Positions 16,929 to 27,220 are shown, numbered from the stretch's first letter. The stretch is 64,000 nucleotides of DNA from Prolixibacteraceae bacterium (GCA_028683385.1 JAQUIJ010000003.1:124001-188000); one strand, 5' to 3'. Notes: a model not told the origin generated them from the sequence alone. Translations and numbers: made by a program.

Positions 16929-18800
16929 TTACTCCTGATTTGGATTCCGGACGATTAGCGGATTGTTATTCCTGATTGTGCTGTTAATTTCAGAATAATA
17001 ATTGCCTAAACGGAACCGGTGTGCATTGGTAACCTGAGAAGGAATGATTTTCTTGAAAATATATTTGCCGTCGTTTGCACCACCTGGGTTATAATATTTG
17101 TATGGCCACATTCCGAAAACACGAGTACTTACTTCAGTAGCTTTTCCAGGATCATTTGTCAATGGAGTAGAGACGCCGTTCCAAATTACGTGAGCCAATC
17201 TCCAACGTTTCATATCCCAAAGTTCGTGTCCTTCGAAAGCAAGCTCAACCTTACGTTCGTGAACAATACGGTCGAAGGTTATGTCGGCAGCTGTCAATGG
17301 AATAACCAATCCAGCACGTTCGCGAATAGTATTCATGTAACCTGCAGCTTTGGTTTTGTCGCCCAATTCGAAAGCAGCTTCGGCAGCATTCAGGTAAATT
17401 TCACCTAAACGGTAACGGATCCACCATACTTCGCTGTTTACACCACGCTGTCCGGAACCTACAGCCAAGTCCATGTATTTGCGAACATAGAACCCAGACT
17501 GAGCGCTGAATTCAAGACCGTCAATCGGGCCATCCCAACCAACAACATATTCAGGAGCAGATTTGCCGGGAAGAGTTTTGCGGGTTCCAAAGTTATCGCC
17601 ATTAATAACAGTTCCGTCGGCCAATAAAAATCCAGCCCAAATGTCGAGTTGTTTTCCTTTGTAGAACGAACCAGGAACCATTACTGTACCTTCCAAACGT
17701 GCATCGCGACCGGCAAACATATCTTTCGGGTTGTTGAAATAGATATAGTCGCCATTTGCCTGATTGGTCTGATAAGTATCGTAAGTGTTATCCAGTTTTT
17801 CAAACGATTGAACCAAATTTAATGAGGGATTCAAACGTCCGCCTTCCAAATCTTCAGCCTGAGACCATGGTTGGTTAACCAGTGTCCAGCCTTCAACTTT
17901 ACCACTTTTCAATTTGAAATCTTTTACGAAAATTGCTTCCGGATTCGATTTGTCGATGAAAAGATTAGCGAAGTTTTCAGAAAGATTTTCTTTTTTCTTG
18001 TATAACGAATATTTACCACCGTTAATTAATTCTTCAGCAGCAGTAAGGGCTTTCTGATAATAACCAGCAGCCAAACCAGCAGGTATTCCTACTTCGCCAC
18101 CAGGTAAAGATACAGTTGGAGTTGTTGCACCATATTTAGCAATAGAAGCAGCGTACAAACAAACGCGTGATTTCATCGCCAAAACCAAACCTTGAGAGGC
18201 GCGCGATTTGGTGTTTGCATCGTTCGGTAAATCGGTTTTAATTTCATCCAATTCTTTAATGATGAAATCGTAAACTTCAACTTCTTTATTACGTGGTTTG
18301 CGCAGATACGAAGGGTCGCCGCTGAAATCGTAAATCATCGATTCAGTAATAATCGGAACTCCACCCATACGTTTAACCAATTCGAAATAAATGTTGGCGC
18401 GAATAAAACGGCCTTCAGCAAGGAAACGGGCTTTAGTTGACGCATCCAGTTTGTCGGCAGTACCGCATCTTTCGATAAACAGGTTTACTTCACGTATCAA
18501 ACCATAATCCCAGTTCGACCATTCGCCGTAACCGTAATCCTGATTTTTGTGACGCCAGTAGTCGCCGCCGTTTGATGCAAATCCTTCGTCGAAGCTTGAA
18601 AAATCCCACCATCCCTGAAGTGTTTGGTATTCAGGAACACGGTCGTATAAGTCGGCAACAACAGAGAGCACAAGGCTTGGATCGTTCCATATCTGGTTAT
18701 CCAGAAGAATGTTTGTTGGTGATTTGTCCAAAAATGCCTCATCATTACAGCCCCAGGCTAGGGTGACGAGCATGATTGACAGAATAATATATTTTTTCAT
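16929..18800 (-). CDS. SusD/RagB-type lipoprotein (second Sus locus)
   Basis: A 623-residue glycan-binding lipoprotein (lipobox LAWGC, C18), larger than the SusD of the first locus. Recognisable family features are the EGRFIRANIYFELVKRMGGVP helix region, the RASQGLVLAMKSRVCLYAAS TPR segment (broken here by position 200-220) and the C-terminal ERKVELAFEGHELWDMKRWR region. It starts 18 bp after susC, the same spacing as in the first locus. Long inserts around residues 250-400 are typical of RagB relatives with bigger ligands. Ligand not predictable. Confidence 0.94.
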   Translation of the reverse strand: MKKYIILSIMLVTLAWGCNDEAFLDKSPTNILLDNQIWNDPSLVLSVVADLYDRVPEYQTLQGWWDFSSFDEGFASNGGDYWRHKNQDYGYGEWSNWDYGLIREVNLFIERCGTADKLDASTKARFLAEGRFIRANIYFELVKRMGGVPIITESMIYDFSGDPSYLRKPRNKEVEVYDFIIKELDEIKTDLPNDANTKSRASQGLVLAMKSRVCLYAASIAKYGATTPTVSLPGGEVGIPAGLAAGYYQKALTAAEELINGGKYSLYKKKENLSENFANLFIDKSNPEAIFVKDFKLKSGKVEGWTLVNQPWSQAEDLEGGRLNPSLNLVQSFEKLDNTYDTYQTNQANGDYIYFNNPKDMFAGRDARLEGTVMVPGSFYKGKQLDIWAGFLLADGTVINGDNFGTRKTLPGKSAPEYVVGWDGPIDGLEFSAQSGFYVRKYMDLAVGSGQRGVNSEVWWIRYRLGEIYLNAAEAAFELGDKTKAAGYMNTIRERAGLVIPLTAADITFDRIVHERKVELAFEGHELWDMKRWRLAHVIWNGVSTPLTNDPGKATEVSTRVFGMWPYKYYNPGGANDGKYIFKKIIPSQVTNAHRFRLGNYYSEINSTIRNNNPLIVRNPNQE

Positions 18801-18818
18801 TGTATAAAAGTTTTTCGG

Positions 18819-21800
18819 TTAGAAACTAAGGTTAACACCAAGATTTACCAGTCTGTTCTGAGGATATTGCAGACCATTTTCGTCCATAATCTCAGGTTCA
18901 ACACCTAGTTTTTTTAACTTGTCAAACGAGAACAGGTTATATGTATTGACATAGAAACGGGCTTTCTGGAGTTTTGCTTTTTCAACCAATGCTTTTGGCA
19001 ATGTATAACCAATTTCCAAAGTCCTCAATCGAAGATAACTCATGTTAGTCAGCCAGAATGTGGAGTTTTTGTTGTAGTTGCTATGATCGCCGTTGTTGAA
19101 CCTTAACGCAGGATATTTGCCGGAAACCCAGGCACTGTTTAAATCCAGCGGATCAGCACGGTGCCATCTTTCGTCATAAAATACTTTCAGCAAGTTACCT
19201 GTATTCTGGTATGGGTTTCTCATTTCCCAGTTCTGGTTGTAAGAGTACATTGCACCACCCGAGAAATCGGCTTTGAAGTCGAAATTCATATAGCTGGCGC
19301 TGATGTTAAATCCAAAGTTCAGGATTGGGTTACGGTCTCTGGGATAACCAATCGGACGCTGGTCGTAATCGTCAATTTTACCATCTCCATTGATGTCTTT
19401 GTACATCAAATCACCAGGAAGCATGGTCTTGTTTCCTTGTCCATCGTTGTTAATGGTGTAGTTATTGATTTCTTCGAATGACTGGAACTGGCCAACAACT
19501 TCATATCCCCAGTAAGCTCCGGTCCAACGACCTTCACTAGAATTGCGGTAGTTGTCCCAAGAGTTATTGAATCTTGGTTTGTACGAATTCAGGAATTTTT
19601 CACGTGCAAATGAAAGATTTCCACCAACAGTATAGTTTAGTTTGCCAATGTTTCCGTCATAACTAATCGATGTTTCTGCTCCCATAACAGCATCGCTATT
19701 TACATTATCATCCGGAAGTGAGTATCCGATTTCGCTTGGAACCAGAACGTCATATTTAACTCCTCGCAAACCATCGCGTTTACGATAGAAATAGTCAATA
19801 CTACCACTCAATTTTCCACTCATTAGCGAATAATCTGCTCCAATATCGGTGATCTTACTAGTAAACCAAGTGATTGATGTAATTGGAACACCACGATCTC
19901 TTGATCCTTTTACCACATTCCCATCAATAATATTGGTTGATGTTCCGTAGTTATATCCAGGTATGTATGCAAAAGCACCGATATAGCGACTGTCATCAGA
20001 ATTAATTCCCAAATTGATGTTGTCGTCGCCAAGTTCTCCGTAAGATCCACGAAGTTTGATATCTAAACTACTTGAACCCAAGATTGATTTAGCAAATTTT
20101 TCTTCAGTGATTCTCCATCCGGCTGACATTGATGGGAAAAATCCCCAACGTTTGTTTGAAACGAATTTCCATGCTGCGTCCTCACGACCCGAAACTTCGA
20201 GGTAGTATTTGTTGGCATAGCTGTAATTGAAACGGCCAATGTAACCAATACGGGCTTCTTCCCAGTCCTGATCATTGTAAGTATCCATATCAGCAAACTG
20301 AAGAATTGGTAGTGCATTGGTTTTTGGTACCGCATGAACCCAAACGTCTAATTCGTGACGATTAATGCGCTCAGCAACAAATGTTCCTGCTATTTTATGT
20401 TTGCCAATTTCCTTTTTGTAGTTCAATTGACCTTGCATTACAGTTTCAAATGTTTTGTGCGTGCCACGTTCTCTCCAAGGGTTAAGGTTGGCAAAAGTTA
20501 CTTTGTATTCATCTGTTTCCGGGAAATAACTGTAAGCGTTATAGGTATATTCGTGTCCGTTCATCAGCTTGTCGGCAATGTAATACGAATAGGTTCCCTT
20601 AGCTGTTAAGCCTTTAATCGGAGTTTCGTATTCAGCAATGAAGTTGGTTTGTAAAACTCTCCAGTCTTCAGTCCAGTATCCTGAATTTGCTTTGGTAAGT
20701 AATCCCCAGTTCTCAGCCATGTGACCAATGTTGTTGATGTACTCCGGATTGTCGTTAGCAAATGGACGCTCGGTTGGACGGTTGCGGAACAATGCAAAGC
20801 GTGGTGCCCAGTAATCATCGCCTCCTGGAACTCCTGGATTGTCGCGTGTTTCAACGCGGCCATTGATCTGAACACCTACTTTCAGGCGATCGGTAATTTT
20901 AGCATCGATGTTTGATTGAATGTTGGTACGCCCGAAAGTAAACTCACGGCCTAAAACCGAATTCTGATCTAAACGTGTAACCGAAAGGTAATAGTTTATT
21001 TTATCGGATCCCCCGGTGGTGTTTACATTAATCGATGTTTGTGGAGAATTTGGTTTGATAATGAAATCGTACCAGTTGAAGCTGCGGTAAGCAGGATCTG
21101 TGCCGGCTCTCCATTTTTCAAGTTCCGAAGCAGTGATGTCGGTTTTGCCAAATTGATTCATTTCCGCATCAGCTTTACCCGACATCCAACCATAAGCATC
21201 AGTTGTTGCAGGAAAACGCGACCAGTTTTGCCATCCGGTGTACGCGTCAACATTAATGGTATTCTTTGAATTCAGTTTACCACGTTTGGTAGTAACCACA
21301 ACTACACCGTTTGCTGCACGTACTCCATAGATGGCTGCCGAAGCATCTTTCAGAATAGTTAAACTTTCGATATCGTTCGGAGAAATATTATTGAACTGGG
21401 CGGCATCTTTCTGGATTCCGTCGATAACATACAATGGGTTACCCATATTACGGATCTGAATGTTTGCCGATGATCCGGGACGTCCGTCAGCCATACGGAA
21501 AGAAACCCCGGCCAGCTTACCGGCCAAAGCCGAACTCACTGTTGTTGAGTGCACGCGGTCCATATCTTCGGATGATACTCCTGAGATTGCACCGGTCAGC
21601 GATTCTTTCTTCTGGACACCGTACCCAATAGCGACAACCTCCTCAATACCAATTGTATTTTCGGCCATTGTTACATTAATTTCCGATTGACTGCCAATTG
21701 CCATTTCTTTGGTTTCCATACCTACAAACGAGAATACCAATGTTTTGGCATTTGCAGGAACAGGAAGATTGTATGTTCCATCGCCACTGGTGATAGTTCC

Positions 21801-22280
21801 ACCGGTGGTACCTTTAAAATAGACAGTTACGCCGGGCAAAGGAAGCCCTGCAACGTCAACTACTTTACCTTTAATGGTTTTACTTTGATTTACTGGTGCA
21901 AGTCCTTGGTTATTACTGGCTGTCAGTACGATTAAATCGTTAGGCAGAACTTTGTAGCTGATGTCTGAATTTAAAAACAGCTCATCCAAAATAGCTTCTA
22001 CGCTAACATCTTTAACATCAAGGTTCACTTTTTCGTCGATCAATCTAAAATCATCGTTGAAGAAAAACCGGAACCGGCTCTGACCTTCAATAATATTAAA
22101 GACTTCGCGAACCGTTTTCCCTTTAAAATCCATACTAAACTTGGTGCTTTGTGAATAAACAGTAGCACTGATTTGCATGGTAACTGCCAGAATTAGTACA
22201 GTTGTTAGTTTCATAATTAAGAAAAGTTTTTTCAGTTTTCCCCTTCCAGGAAAAATTAATCCAATTAGATTTTTTTTCAT
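18819..22280 (-). CDS. SusC/RagA-type TonB-dependent receptor with STN domain (second locus)
   Basis: An 1153-residue outer-membrane receptor. A long N-terminal signal region (about 1-45) is followed by an STN domain (about 50-118), a carboxypeptidase-like domain (about 135-205), the EEVVAIGYGVQKKESLTGA plug start and the NPLYVIDGI segment, then the beta-barrel ending in VNLSF. The STN domain means transcription of the locus is probably controlled by trans-envelope signalling through the FecR and ECF sigma genes immediately upstream on the same strand. Related to, but clearly diverged from, the receptor at the left of the window. Substrate unknown. Confidence 0.95.
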   Translation of the reverse strand: MKKNLIGLIFPGRGKLKKLFLIMKLTTVLILAVTMQISATVYSQSTKFSMDFKGKTVREVFNIIEGQSRFRFFFNDDFRLIDEKVNLDVKDVSVEAILDELFLNSDISYKVLPNDLIVLTASNNQGLAPVNQSKTIKGKVVDVAGLPLPGVTVYFKGTTGGTITSGDGTYNLPVPANAKTLVFSFVGMETKEMAIGSQSEINVTMAENTIGIEEVVAIGYGVQKKESLTGAISGVSSEDMDRVHSTTVSSALAGKLAGVSFRMADGRPGSSANIQIRNMGNPLYVIDGIQKDAAQFNNISPNDIESLTILKDASAAIYGVRAANGVVVVTTKRGKLNSKNTINVDAYTGWQNWSRFPATTDAYGWMSGKADAEMNQFGKTDITASELEKWRAGTDPAYRSFNWYDFIIKPNSPQTSINVNTTGGSDKINYYLSVTRLDQNSVLGREFTFGRTNIQSNIDAKITDRLKVGVQINGRVETRDNPGVPGGDDYWAPRFALFRNRPTERPFANDNPEYINNIGHMAENWGLLTKANSGYWTEDWRVLQTNFIAEYETPIKGLTAKGTYSYYIADKLMNGHEYTYNAYSYFPETDEYKVTFANLNPWRERGTHKTFETVMQGQLNYKKEIGKHKIAGTFVAERINRHELDVWVHAVPKTNALPILQFADMDTYNDQDWEEARIGYIGRFNYSYANKYYLEVSGREDAAWKFVSNKRWGFFPSMSAGWRITEEKFAKSILGSSSLDIKLRGSYGELGDDNINLGINSDDSRYIGAFAYIPGYNYGTSTNIIDGNVVKGSRDRGVPITSITWFTSKITDIGADYSLMSGKLSGSIDYFYRKRDGLRGVKYDVLVPSEIGYSLPDDNVNSDAVMGAETSISYDGNIGKLNYTVGGNLSFAREKFLNSYKPRFNNSWDNYRNSSEGRWTGAYWGYEVVGQFQSFEEINNYTINNDGQGNKTMLPGDLMYKDINGDGKIDDYDQRPIGYPRDRNPILNFGFNISASYMNFDFKADFSGGAMYSYNQNWEMRNPYQNTGNLLKVFYDERWHRADPLDLNSAWVSGKYPALRFNNGDHSNYNKNSTFWLTNMSYLRLRTLEIGYTLPKALVEKAKLQKARFYVNTYNLFSFDKLKKLGVEPEIMDENGLQYPQNRLVNLGVNLSF

Positions 22281-22412
22281 ACATTTGAAATGTTAGATGT
22301 TTGACTGCCAATGCCAGTATTCTTTTGCGGGAACTGACATTGATTTTTGTTTAACACTATTTAGAATACAGGGGATAGATTCGGCAAAAATCTATTCCCT
22401 GGTTTTTTTTAT

Positions 22413-23546
22413 TTACTTCTGTTTATATAGTTTTTTAAATTCCGACATACGTGCTTCGTTTCGCTCGATGATCACGGTCTTTCCTACAATTTCATAATCA
22501 ATTGGCGACGAAATTTTGATAACATTCATAACTTGTTGAAGGGTTTCGTCTTCAAGCGTACCCGAGAAACTGATTTGTTTAATGTCTTCCGATTTAAATT
22601 CGAAATTGAAATTGTATTTCCGGCTCAGTATCTCAGCCAGAGTACCAAGTTGTTCACGCTCAATAATTAAGCGGTTTTCTTTCCACGAGATAATTGCTTT
22701 AGGATCAATACGTGGAGCAATAACCAGCCTGTGCTCAGGAATATAATTTAGCTCTTCTTTCTTTTCTTCCAGTTTTTTAATGACTTCAACGGTCAGCGAT
22801 TCTTCTTTTTTATAGAATGTTGCTTTTTGATTTGGGGTAAGGTACACGCCTTTCAGGATACTTTCGGTTGAATGCTGCAAAGTAACCTTTCCCTCCACCA
22901 TGGTTGTCTCTACTGTCGGATCGCCTTTGTAAGCTTTCACGTTAAATTCGGTACCTACAGCTTTAACTTCAAATCCGTAAGCATCTACAATAAATGGGAT
23001 TTTCTTGTTTTTGGCAACGATGAAATAACCTTCGCCTTCCAGATATATCAATCGGTTTTTCTGGTTATAGGTGGTCGAATATTTGATTTTACTTCCGGCA
23101 TTTAACCATACCCGCGAACTATCAGGAAGTACAATTTCCGATGTTGAGCCCAGCGGGGCCGTTACTTCACAAAATGAACTTGGTGCTTTTTTATCGGAGT
23201 TGAAAATGAAATACGATAAGGTTCCGCCAAAGACAAAGGCCATAACAATAATGGCTGCAATGCGCATGAAATTTAATCGTAAATTGAGACCGCGGGTTTT
23301 GGACTTGTGATCTGAAATGATTTTTTGAATCGATTGGAATAATCGATCGTAATCGGTGTCTGTTGCCGAACCGGCTGTTTCAAAGTCTTTAATTTCATTC
23401 AGCATGACACTTTTGATTCCTTCCGAAATCTCACCGTCAAAAAACATTTCTTCCAGCAGGCGAAGTTCTTCGGGATTACTTTTGCCTGACTGAAACTTTT
23501 CTAACAGGCTTTTAAATTCAATATTTGAAAATTCGGCATTTTTCAT
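22413..23546 (-). CDS. FecR-family anti-sigma factor
   Basis: A 377-residue inner-membrane regulator. The N-terminal cytoplasmic part (about 1-90) binds the sigma factor. One membrane segment follows (about 92-113, IAAIIVMAFVFGGTL). The periplasmic FecR domain (about 120-235) contains LPDSSRVWLNAGSKI and LEGEGYFIV, and a DUF4974 domain closes the protein (about 295-365). It lies between the ECF sigma gene (78 bp upstream) and the STN-bearing susC (132 bp downstream), the standard order for a receptor-controlled sigma system. Confidence 0.94.
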   Translation of the reverse strand: MKNAEFSNIEFKSLLEKFQSGKSNPEELRLLEEMFFDGEISEGIKSVMLNEIKDFETAGSATDTDYDRLFQSIQKIISDHKSKTRGLNLRLNFMRIAAIIVMAFVFGGTLSYFIFNSDKKAPSSFCEVTAPLGSTSEIVLPDSSRVWLNAGSKIKYSTTYNQKNRLIYLEGEGYFIVAKNKKIPFIVDAYGFEVKAVGTEFNVKAYKGDPTVETTMVEGKVTLQHSTESILKGVYLTPNQKATFYKKEESLTVEVIKKLEEKKEELNYIPEHRLVIAPRIDPKAIISWKENRLIIEREQLGTLAEILSRKYNFNFEFKSEDIKQISFSGTLEDETLQQVMNVIKISSPIDYEIVGKTVIIERNEARMSEFKKLYKQK

Positions 23547-23624
23547 TTCAAGAGTAATACAAGAATGGATTAAACACTACTCACACAAAAGTTGATTTTT
23601 TTTGAAAAGAGGAAATATATGATT

Positions 23625-24251
23625 CTAAAACGATTGGTATCCAAATGCAATAAGCAGGATAACGATTGGATAATCGTCGTTTAGGTGGAGTTTAATAAAT
23701 TTTGATGCGCGGTAAATCTGGTTTTCTACAGTTCTCAGGGATAAACTAAGACTCTCGGCAATTTCGGCATTCGACAAGCCTTTCCAGCGGCTCATGATGA
23801 AAATATTGCGTTGTTGTTCCGGAAGTTGGGTTAGTAAAAGATCAAGCTTTTTATTTAATTCCTGAAACTGGATGGACGACTCAGGCGTTTCGCTGGTAAT
23901 CTGATCAAAATTGAGGGCGTGTTGTTCATACTTTTGCTTGACAACACGATGCTTTAACTCGTTGAAGACTTTATTTACAGTGATGCGATACAGGTAACTT
24001 TTAAACGATTTTTGCTCATCAACATCTTCCCTTCTTTCCCAGATCTTAATAAAAACATCCTGGACAATCTCTTCTGCTTCGAACGAATCTTTCATATACG
24101 AGTATGCAAAACGATACAACGGCTCGCAGTAAGATTCATAGATCTTCCGAAAAGCCTCTATATCGCCATTTCTAAAATTCGAAATTAGCTTTGCATCGAT
24201 ATGTTCTTCAATTTTTGACAAATAAGTTTCTTTGAGAATAAAAGATGGCAT
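23625..24251 (-). CDS. ECF-type RNA polymerase sigma factor
   Basis: A 208-residue sigma-70-family ECF factor. Region 2 is seen in AFRKIYESYCEPLYRFAYSY and AEEIVQDVFIKIWERRE (about 33-75), with the conserved VFIKIW core. Region 4 is LPEQQRNIFIMSRWKGLSNAEIAESLSLSLRTVENQI (read here only as landmarks, about 143-180). With the FecR next door it should activate the adjacent Sus locus when the receptor signals. A good promoter lies only about 6 bp before the annotated ATG; no other in-frame ATG exists nearby, so the mRNA leader would be very short, or a TTG at codon 11 is used. Confidence 0.93.
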   Translation of the reverse strand: MPSFILKETYLSKIEEHIDAKLISNFRNGDIEAFRKIYESYCEPLYRFAYSYMKDSFEAEEIVQDVFIKIWERREDVDEQKSFKSYLYRITVNKVFNELKHRVVKQKYEQHALNFDQITSETPESSIQFQELNKKLDLLLTQLPEQQRNIFIMSRWKGLSNAEIAESLSLSLRTVENQIYRASKFIKLHLNDDYPIVILLIAFGYQSF

Positions 24252-24262
24252 AAAAAGTGACC

Positions 24263-24291
24263 CAAAGATAGATTATAAAATCTATTTCAAA
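24263..24291 (-). promoter_or_regulatory. Bacteroidota-type promoter of the ECF sigma gene
   Basis: On the minus strand TTTG (24288-24291), 17 bp, then TATCTTTG (24263-24270), an exact TAnnTTTG -7 element. The predicted start of transcription is near 24257, leaving almost no leader before the ATG at 24251. A short palindrome (AGATTATAAAATCT) lies within the spacer. Confidence 0.6.
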
Positions 24292-24590
24292 ATAGACCTG
24301 CTTGAGTAACACTTTGGCCAAAAGTAATAGTTACTTCTGAATTTTTTATCTATTTTTTATCCTTCGTTCTTTCATTCAAAAAGTCTATCTGACGTTAAAT
24401 ATTTTTAGAAAACTCAACAAAAAAATGATCAGTAAAATCAGATATAGAAAATGCAACCAAATGACCAGAATGCTAATTCCGGGTAATTTTTCAGAAAAGA
24501 TTACAACCCGAATGAGCATTTATAACGATCAAAGTGTATTTAGTAGGTACGAGCTAAAATCTTTAAATTTCGAATAACCTAAAACAACTA
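24292..24590. other. Divergent intergenic region, sigma gene versus GH2 gene
   Basis: About 340 bp lie between the divergent ECF sigma and GH2 genes. Apart from the sigma promoter, I see only AT-rich sequence and no gene. A target site for the neighbouring sigma factor could be here, but none can be recognised by eye. Confidence 0.4.
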
Positions 24591-26408
24591 ATGAAAATGA
24601 AAAAGACAGTTCTCCTGGTTTTTTTAAGCATTTGTTTGCTTCAAACCTTTGCCCAGTGGAAACCTGCTGGCGAAAAAATCAAAACTTCGTGGGCCGATAA
24701 AATTGATGTCAAAAATGTGCTTCCTGAATATCCGCGCCCATTGATGGAACGTCCCGATTGGATGAACCTGAATGGATTGTGGGATTATTCTATTCTGAAA
24801 ACAGGAACAGCCGAACCAATCACTTTTGATGGACAAATTCTGGTTCCTTTCCCTGTTGAGTCGAGCCTTTCAGGAGTAATGAAAACAGTTGGTGACGACA
24901 ATGAAGTTTGGTACAAGCGAACTTTTGAGGTTCCGGTAAAATGGAAAGGCAAAAATGTATTGTTGAATTTTGGTGCTGTTGACTGGAAAGCTGATGTTTG
25001 GGTGAACGACATTAAAATTGGGTCGCATACCGGAGGTTATACTCCATTTTCGTTCGATTTAACTCCTTTCCTGAATAAAGCTGGCGCCCAAAAGCTGGTT
25101 GTTCGCGTTTGGGATGGAACAGATAAAGGTTTTCAACCCAGAGGAAAACAGGTAAGCAAACCAAACGGAATATGGTACACTCCGGTAACCGGAATCTGGC
25201 AGACTGTTTGGCTCGAACCGGTTGCCGCCAAATACATTGAAAACATACAGACTGTTCCAAACATCGATAAAGGTCAGCTTGCTGTTTCTATTGATACCAA
25301 AGGCGCTACTTATGGCGATGTCGTTGAAGTTAAATTGCTTGATGGATCAAAGGAAATTGCGGTCAGCAAATCTACTTCAGGAGAAAAATTAGAGCTTTCG
25401 GTTCCTTCTGCCAAATTGTGGAGTCCCGAATCGCCGTTTTTGTACACAATGAAAGTAACACTGTTCAGCAAAGGCGTCATGGTCGATCAGGTGAACAGTT
25501 ATTTTGCCATGCGTAAAATTTCGACCAAACGCGACGCCAATGGAATTGTTCGTTTGGAACTGAATAACAAGGCGTATTTTCAGTTTGGCCCACTCGATCA
25601 GGGATGGTGGCCCGATGGCTTATACACAGCACCAACCGACGAGGCCTTGAAATACGACATTCAGAAAACAAAAGATTTTGGGTTTAACATGATTCGCAAG
25701 CACGTGAAAGTGGAACCTGCCCGTTGGTATACCCATTGCGATCAGATTGGTATTTTGGTTTGGCAGGATATGCCCAGCGGCGACCGCTCGCCACAATGGC
25801 AAAACCACAATTATTTCAACGGCACTGAGATGAAACGTTCGGCTGAGTCGGAAGCCAACTACCGCAAAGAATGGAAAGAAATTATGGACTACCTGTATTC
25901 AAATCCATGTATCGTAACCTGGGTGCCTTTCAACGAAGCCTGGGGACAATTTAAAGTTCCTGAAATTGTGGAATGGACTAAAACTTACGATCCAAGTCGT
26001 TTGGTGAACCCAGCCAGTGGAGGAAACCATTATCCTGTGGGCGATATGCTCGATTTGCACAACTACCCGGGGCCGGATATGTATTTGTACGACGGACAAC
26101 GTCCGACCGTTCTGGGAGAGTACGGCGGAATTGGGTTGGCTCTTGAAGGTCACCTTTGGGCAACCGACAAAAACTGGGGCTACGTTCAGTTTAAAAACTC
26201 GAAAGAAGTAACCGACGAGTATGTGAAATATGGCGAATCGCTGCTGAAATTCATCAAAGCAGGTTTCTCTGCAGGGGTTTATACGCAAACAACTGATGTG
26301 GAAGGCGAAATCAATGGGCTGATGACATACGACCGCAAAGTGATTAAGCTGGAAGAACAACGTCTTCGCGAAATCAACCAAAGAATTTGCAAATCGTTGA
26401 ATGAATAA
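24591..26408 (+). CDS. Glycoside hydrolase family 2 enzyme, secreted
   Basis: A 605-residue exported retaining glycosidase (signal peptide about 1-21, ending LLQTFAQ). Domain order is a jelly-roll sugar-binding domain (about 50-215, with NLNGLWDYSI and NFGAVDWKADVWVN), an Ig-like domain (about 215-310) and a TIM barrel. The acid/base is E449 in FNEAWGQ and the nucleophile E510 in GEYGG. GH2 covers beta-galactosidase, beta-glucuronidase, beta-mannosidase and others; this subgroup is commonly labelled beta-galactosidase, but specificity cannot be read. It is transcribed away from the ECF sigma gene and ends at a hairpin shared with the convergent AlkD-like gene. Confidence 0.9.
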   Translation: MKMKKTVLLVFLSICLLQTFAQWKPAGEKIKTSWADKIDVKNVLPEYPRPLMERPDWMNLNGLWDYSILKTGTAEPITFDGQILVPFPVESSLSGVMKTVGDDNEVWYKRTFEVPVKWKGKNVLLNFGAVDWKADVWVNDIKIGSHTGGYTPFSFDLTPFLNKAGAQKLVVRVWDGTDKGFQPRGKQVSKPNGIWYTPVTGIWQTVWLEPVAAKYIENIQTVPNIDKGQLAVSIDTKGATYGDVVEVKLLDGSKEIAVSKSTSGEKLELSVPSAKLWSPESPFLYTMKVTLFSKGVMVDQVNSYFAMRKISTKRDANGIVRLELNNKAYFQFGPLDQGWWPDGLYTAPTDEALKYDIQKTKDFGFNMIRKHVKVEPARWYTHCDQIGILVWQDMPSGDRSPQWQNHNYFNGTEMKRSAESEANYRKEWKEIMDYLYSNPCIVTWVPFNEAWGQFKVPEIVEWTKTYDPSRLVNPASGGNHYPVGDMLDLHNYPGPDMYLYDGQRPTVLGEYGGIGLALEGHLWATDKNWGYVQFKNSKEVTDEYVKYGESLLKFIKAGFSAGVYTQTTDVEGEINGLMTYDRKVIKLEEQRLREINQRICKSLNE

Positions 26409-26420
26409 GGAATATAATGT

Positions 26421-26458
26421 GGTGATCGGATGACTTGAGCTCATCCGATTACCTTTTT
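26421..26458. terminator. Terminator hairpin, GH2 and AlkD-like genes
   Basis: Thirteen-bp stem with one mismatch (26421-26433 with 26441-26453), loop CTTGAGC, then TTTTT. It serves the plus-strand GH2 gene and sits against the stop codon of the convergent gene. A related hairpin lies on the far side of that gene (27265-27296). Confidence 0.75.
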
Positions 26459-27170
26459 ACGTTGTCCGTTTAAACCGTAGTTTATTTTCTGCAGTCATTT
26501 TTTCGCAGGCATATTGAATGATGAGTCTTGGAGCGGTATCTTTGTGTTTTTCCAGAAATGACTCTGTTTTGGCTGAACTGATTTTCCATGCTTCGCGCAG
26601 AAACCAACCCATGCCCTGGTGAACTTCACGTTCCGGATCTGTCATTAACTTTTCTACAAAAAGAATTGAAGGCATGACTTGTCGGGTTTTCTTGATGTGT
26701 TTAATCAGCGTTACCGGCACGCACCTCCGCTGAAATTTATACGGAGAATTGAGCCACGGACTAAAATCTTCCATTTCGAGAATCTTTTTATCCAAAAACC
26801 GAGGTAAAGTGAACATTGCCAGCGTATCAGCATGCGCCCAGTTGGTAATGCTGAATGAAAACCAACTGCCTATAATTTGAAAAATTTCCGGAGTAAATTG
26901 TTTCCATAGCCCGTCGAGCAAAAGTAAAGCGATAGAGATTTCTTCGTACTTACCACCTTTCATCAATTCAGGGGCAGCTTCCATAACAGCTTGAAGGTTG
27001 AAACCTCCCCGGCTAAGCATTTCTTTTACTTTGCCGTGTACCTGCGGGGCTGTAAGCCCATACCCGACAAATTCTTCCTTAAAAAAGCGTTGCGATTTTT
27101 GTAATTGCTCTGCATTGGCATTGGCCATGCAGTACGATCTGATTTCCTGAATGATTTCGGCTGTTGTCAT
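26457..27170 (-). CDS. AlkD-like DNA alkylation repair protein (HEAT-repeat)
   Basis: A 237-residue cytoplasmic protein of the AlkD/AlkC family: all-helical HEAT-like repeats that wrap DNA and excise N3- and N7-alkylated bases. Landmarks are YGLTAPQVHGKVKEM (about 37-51), LLLDGLWKQF, the FSFSITNWAHADTLA region (about 105-118) that includes the tryptophan and aspartate used for catalysis in AlkD, and RRCVPVTLIKHIK. The length is usual. It is flanked by two related hairpins and is convergent with GH2, so it is probably a single-gene unit. Confidence 0.87.
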   Translation of the reverse strand: MTTAEIIQEIRSYCMANANAEQLQKSQRFFKEEFVGYGLTAPQVHGKVKEMLSRGGFNLQAVMEAAPELMKGGKYEEISIALLLLDGLWKQFTPEIFQIIGSWFSFSITNWAHADTLAMFTLPRFLDKKILEMEDFSPWLNSPYKFQRRCVPVTLIKHIKKTRQVMPSILFVEKLMTDPEREVHQGMGWFLREAWKISSAKTESFLEKHKDTAPRLIIQYACEKMTAENKLRFKRTT

Positions 27171-27220
27171 TTCAAAGAGTTGTTTATTACTGAATACTCA
27201 AATTTACGATTTTTAAACTG

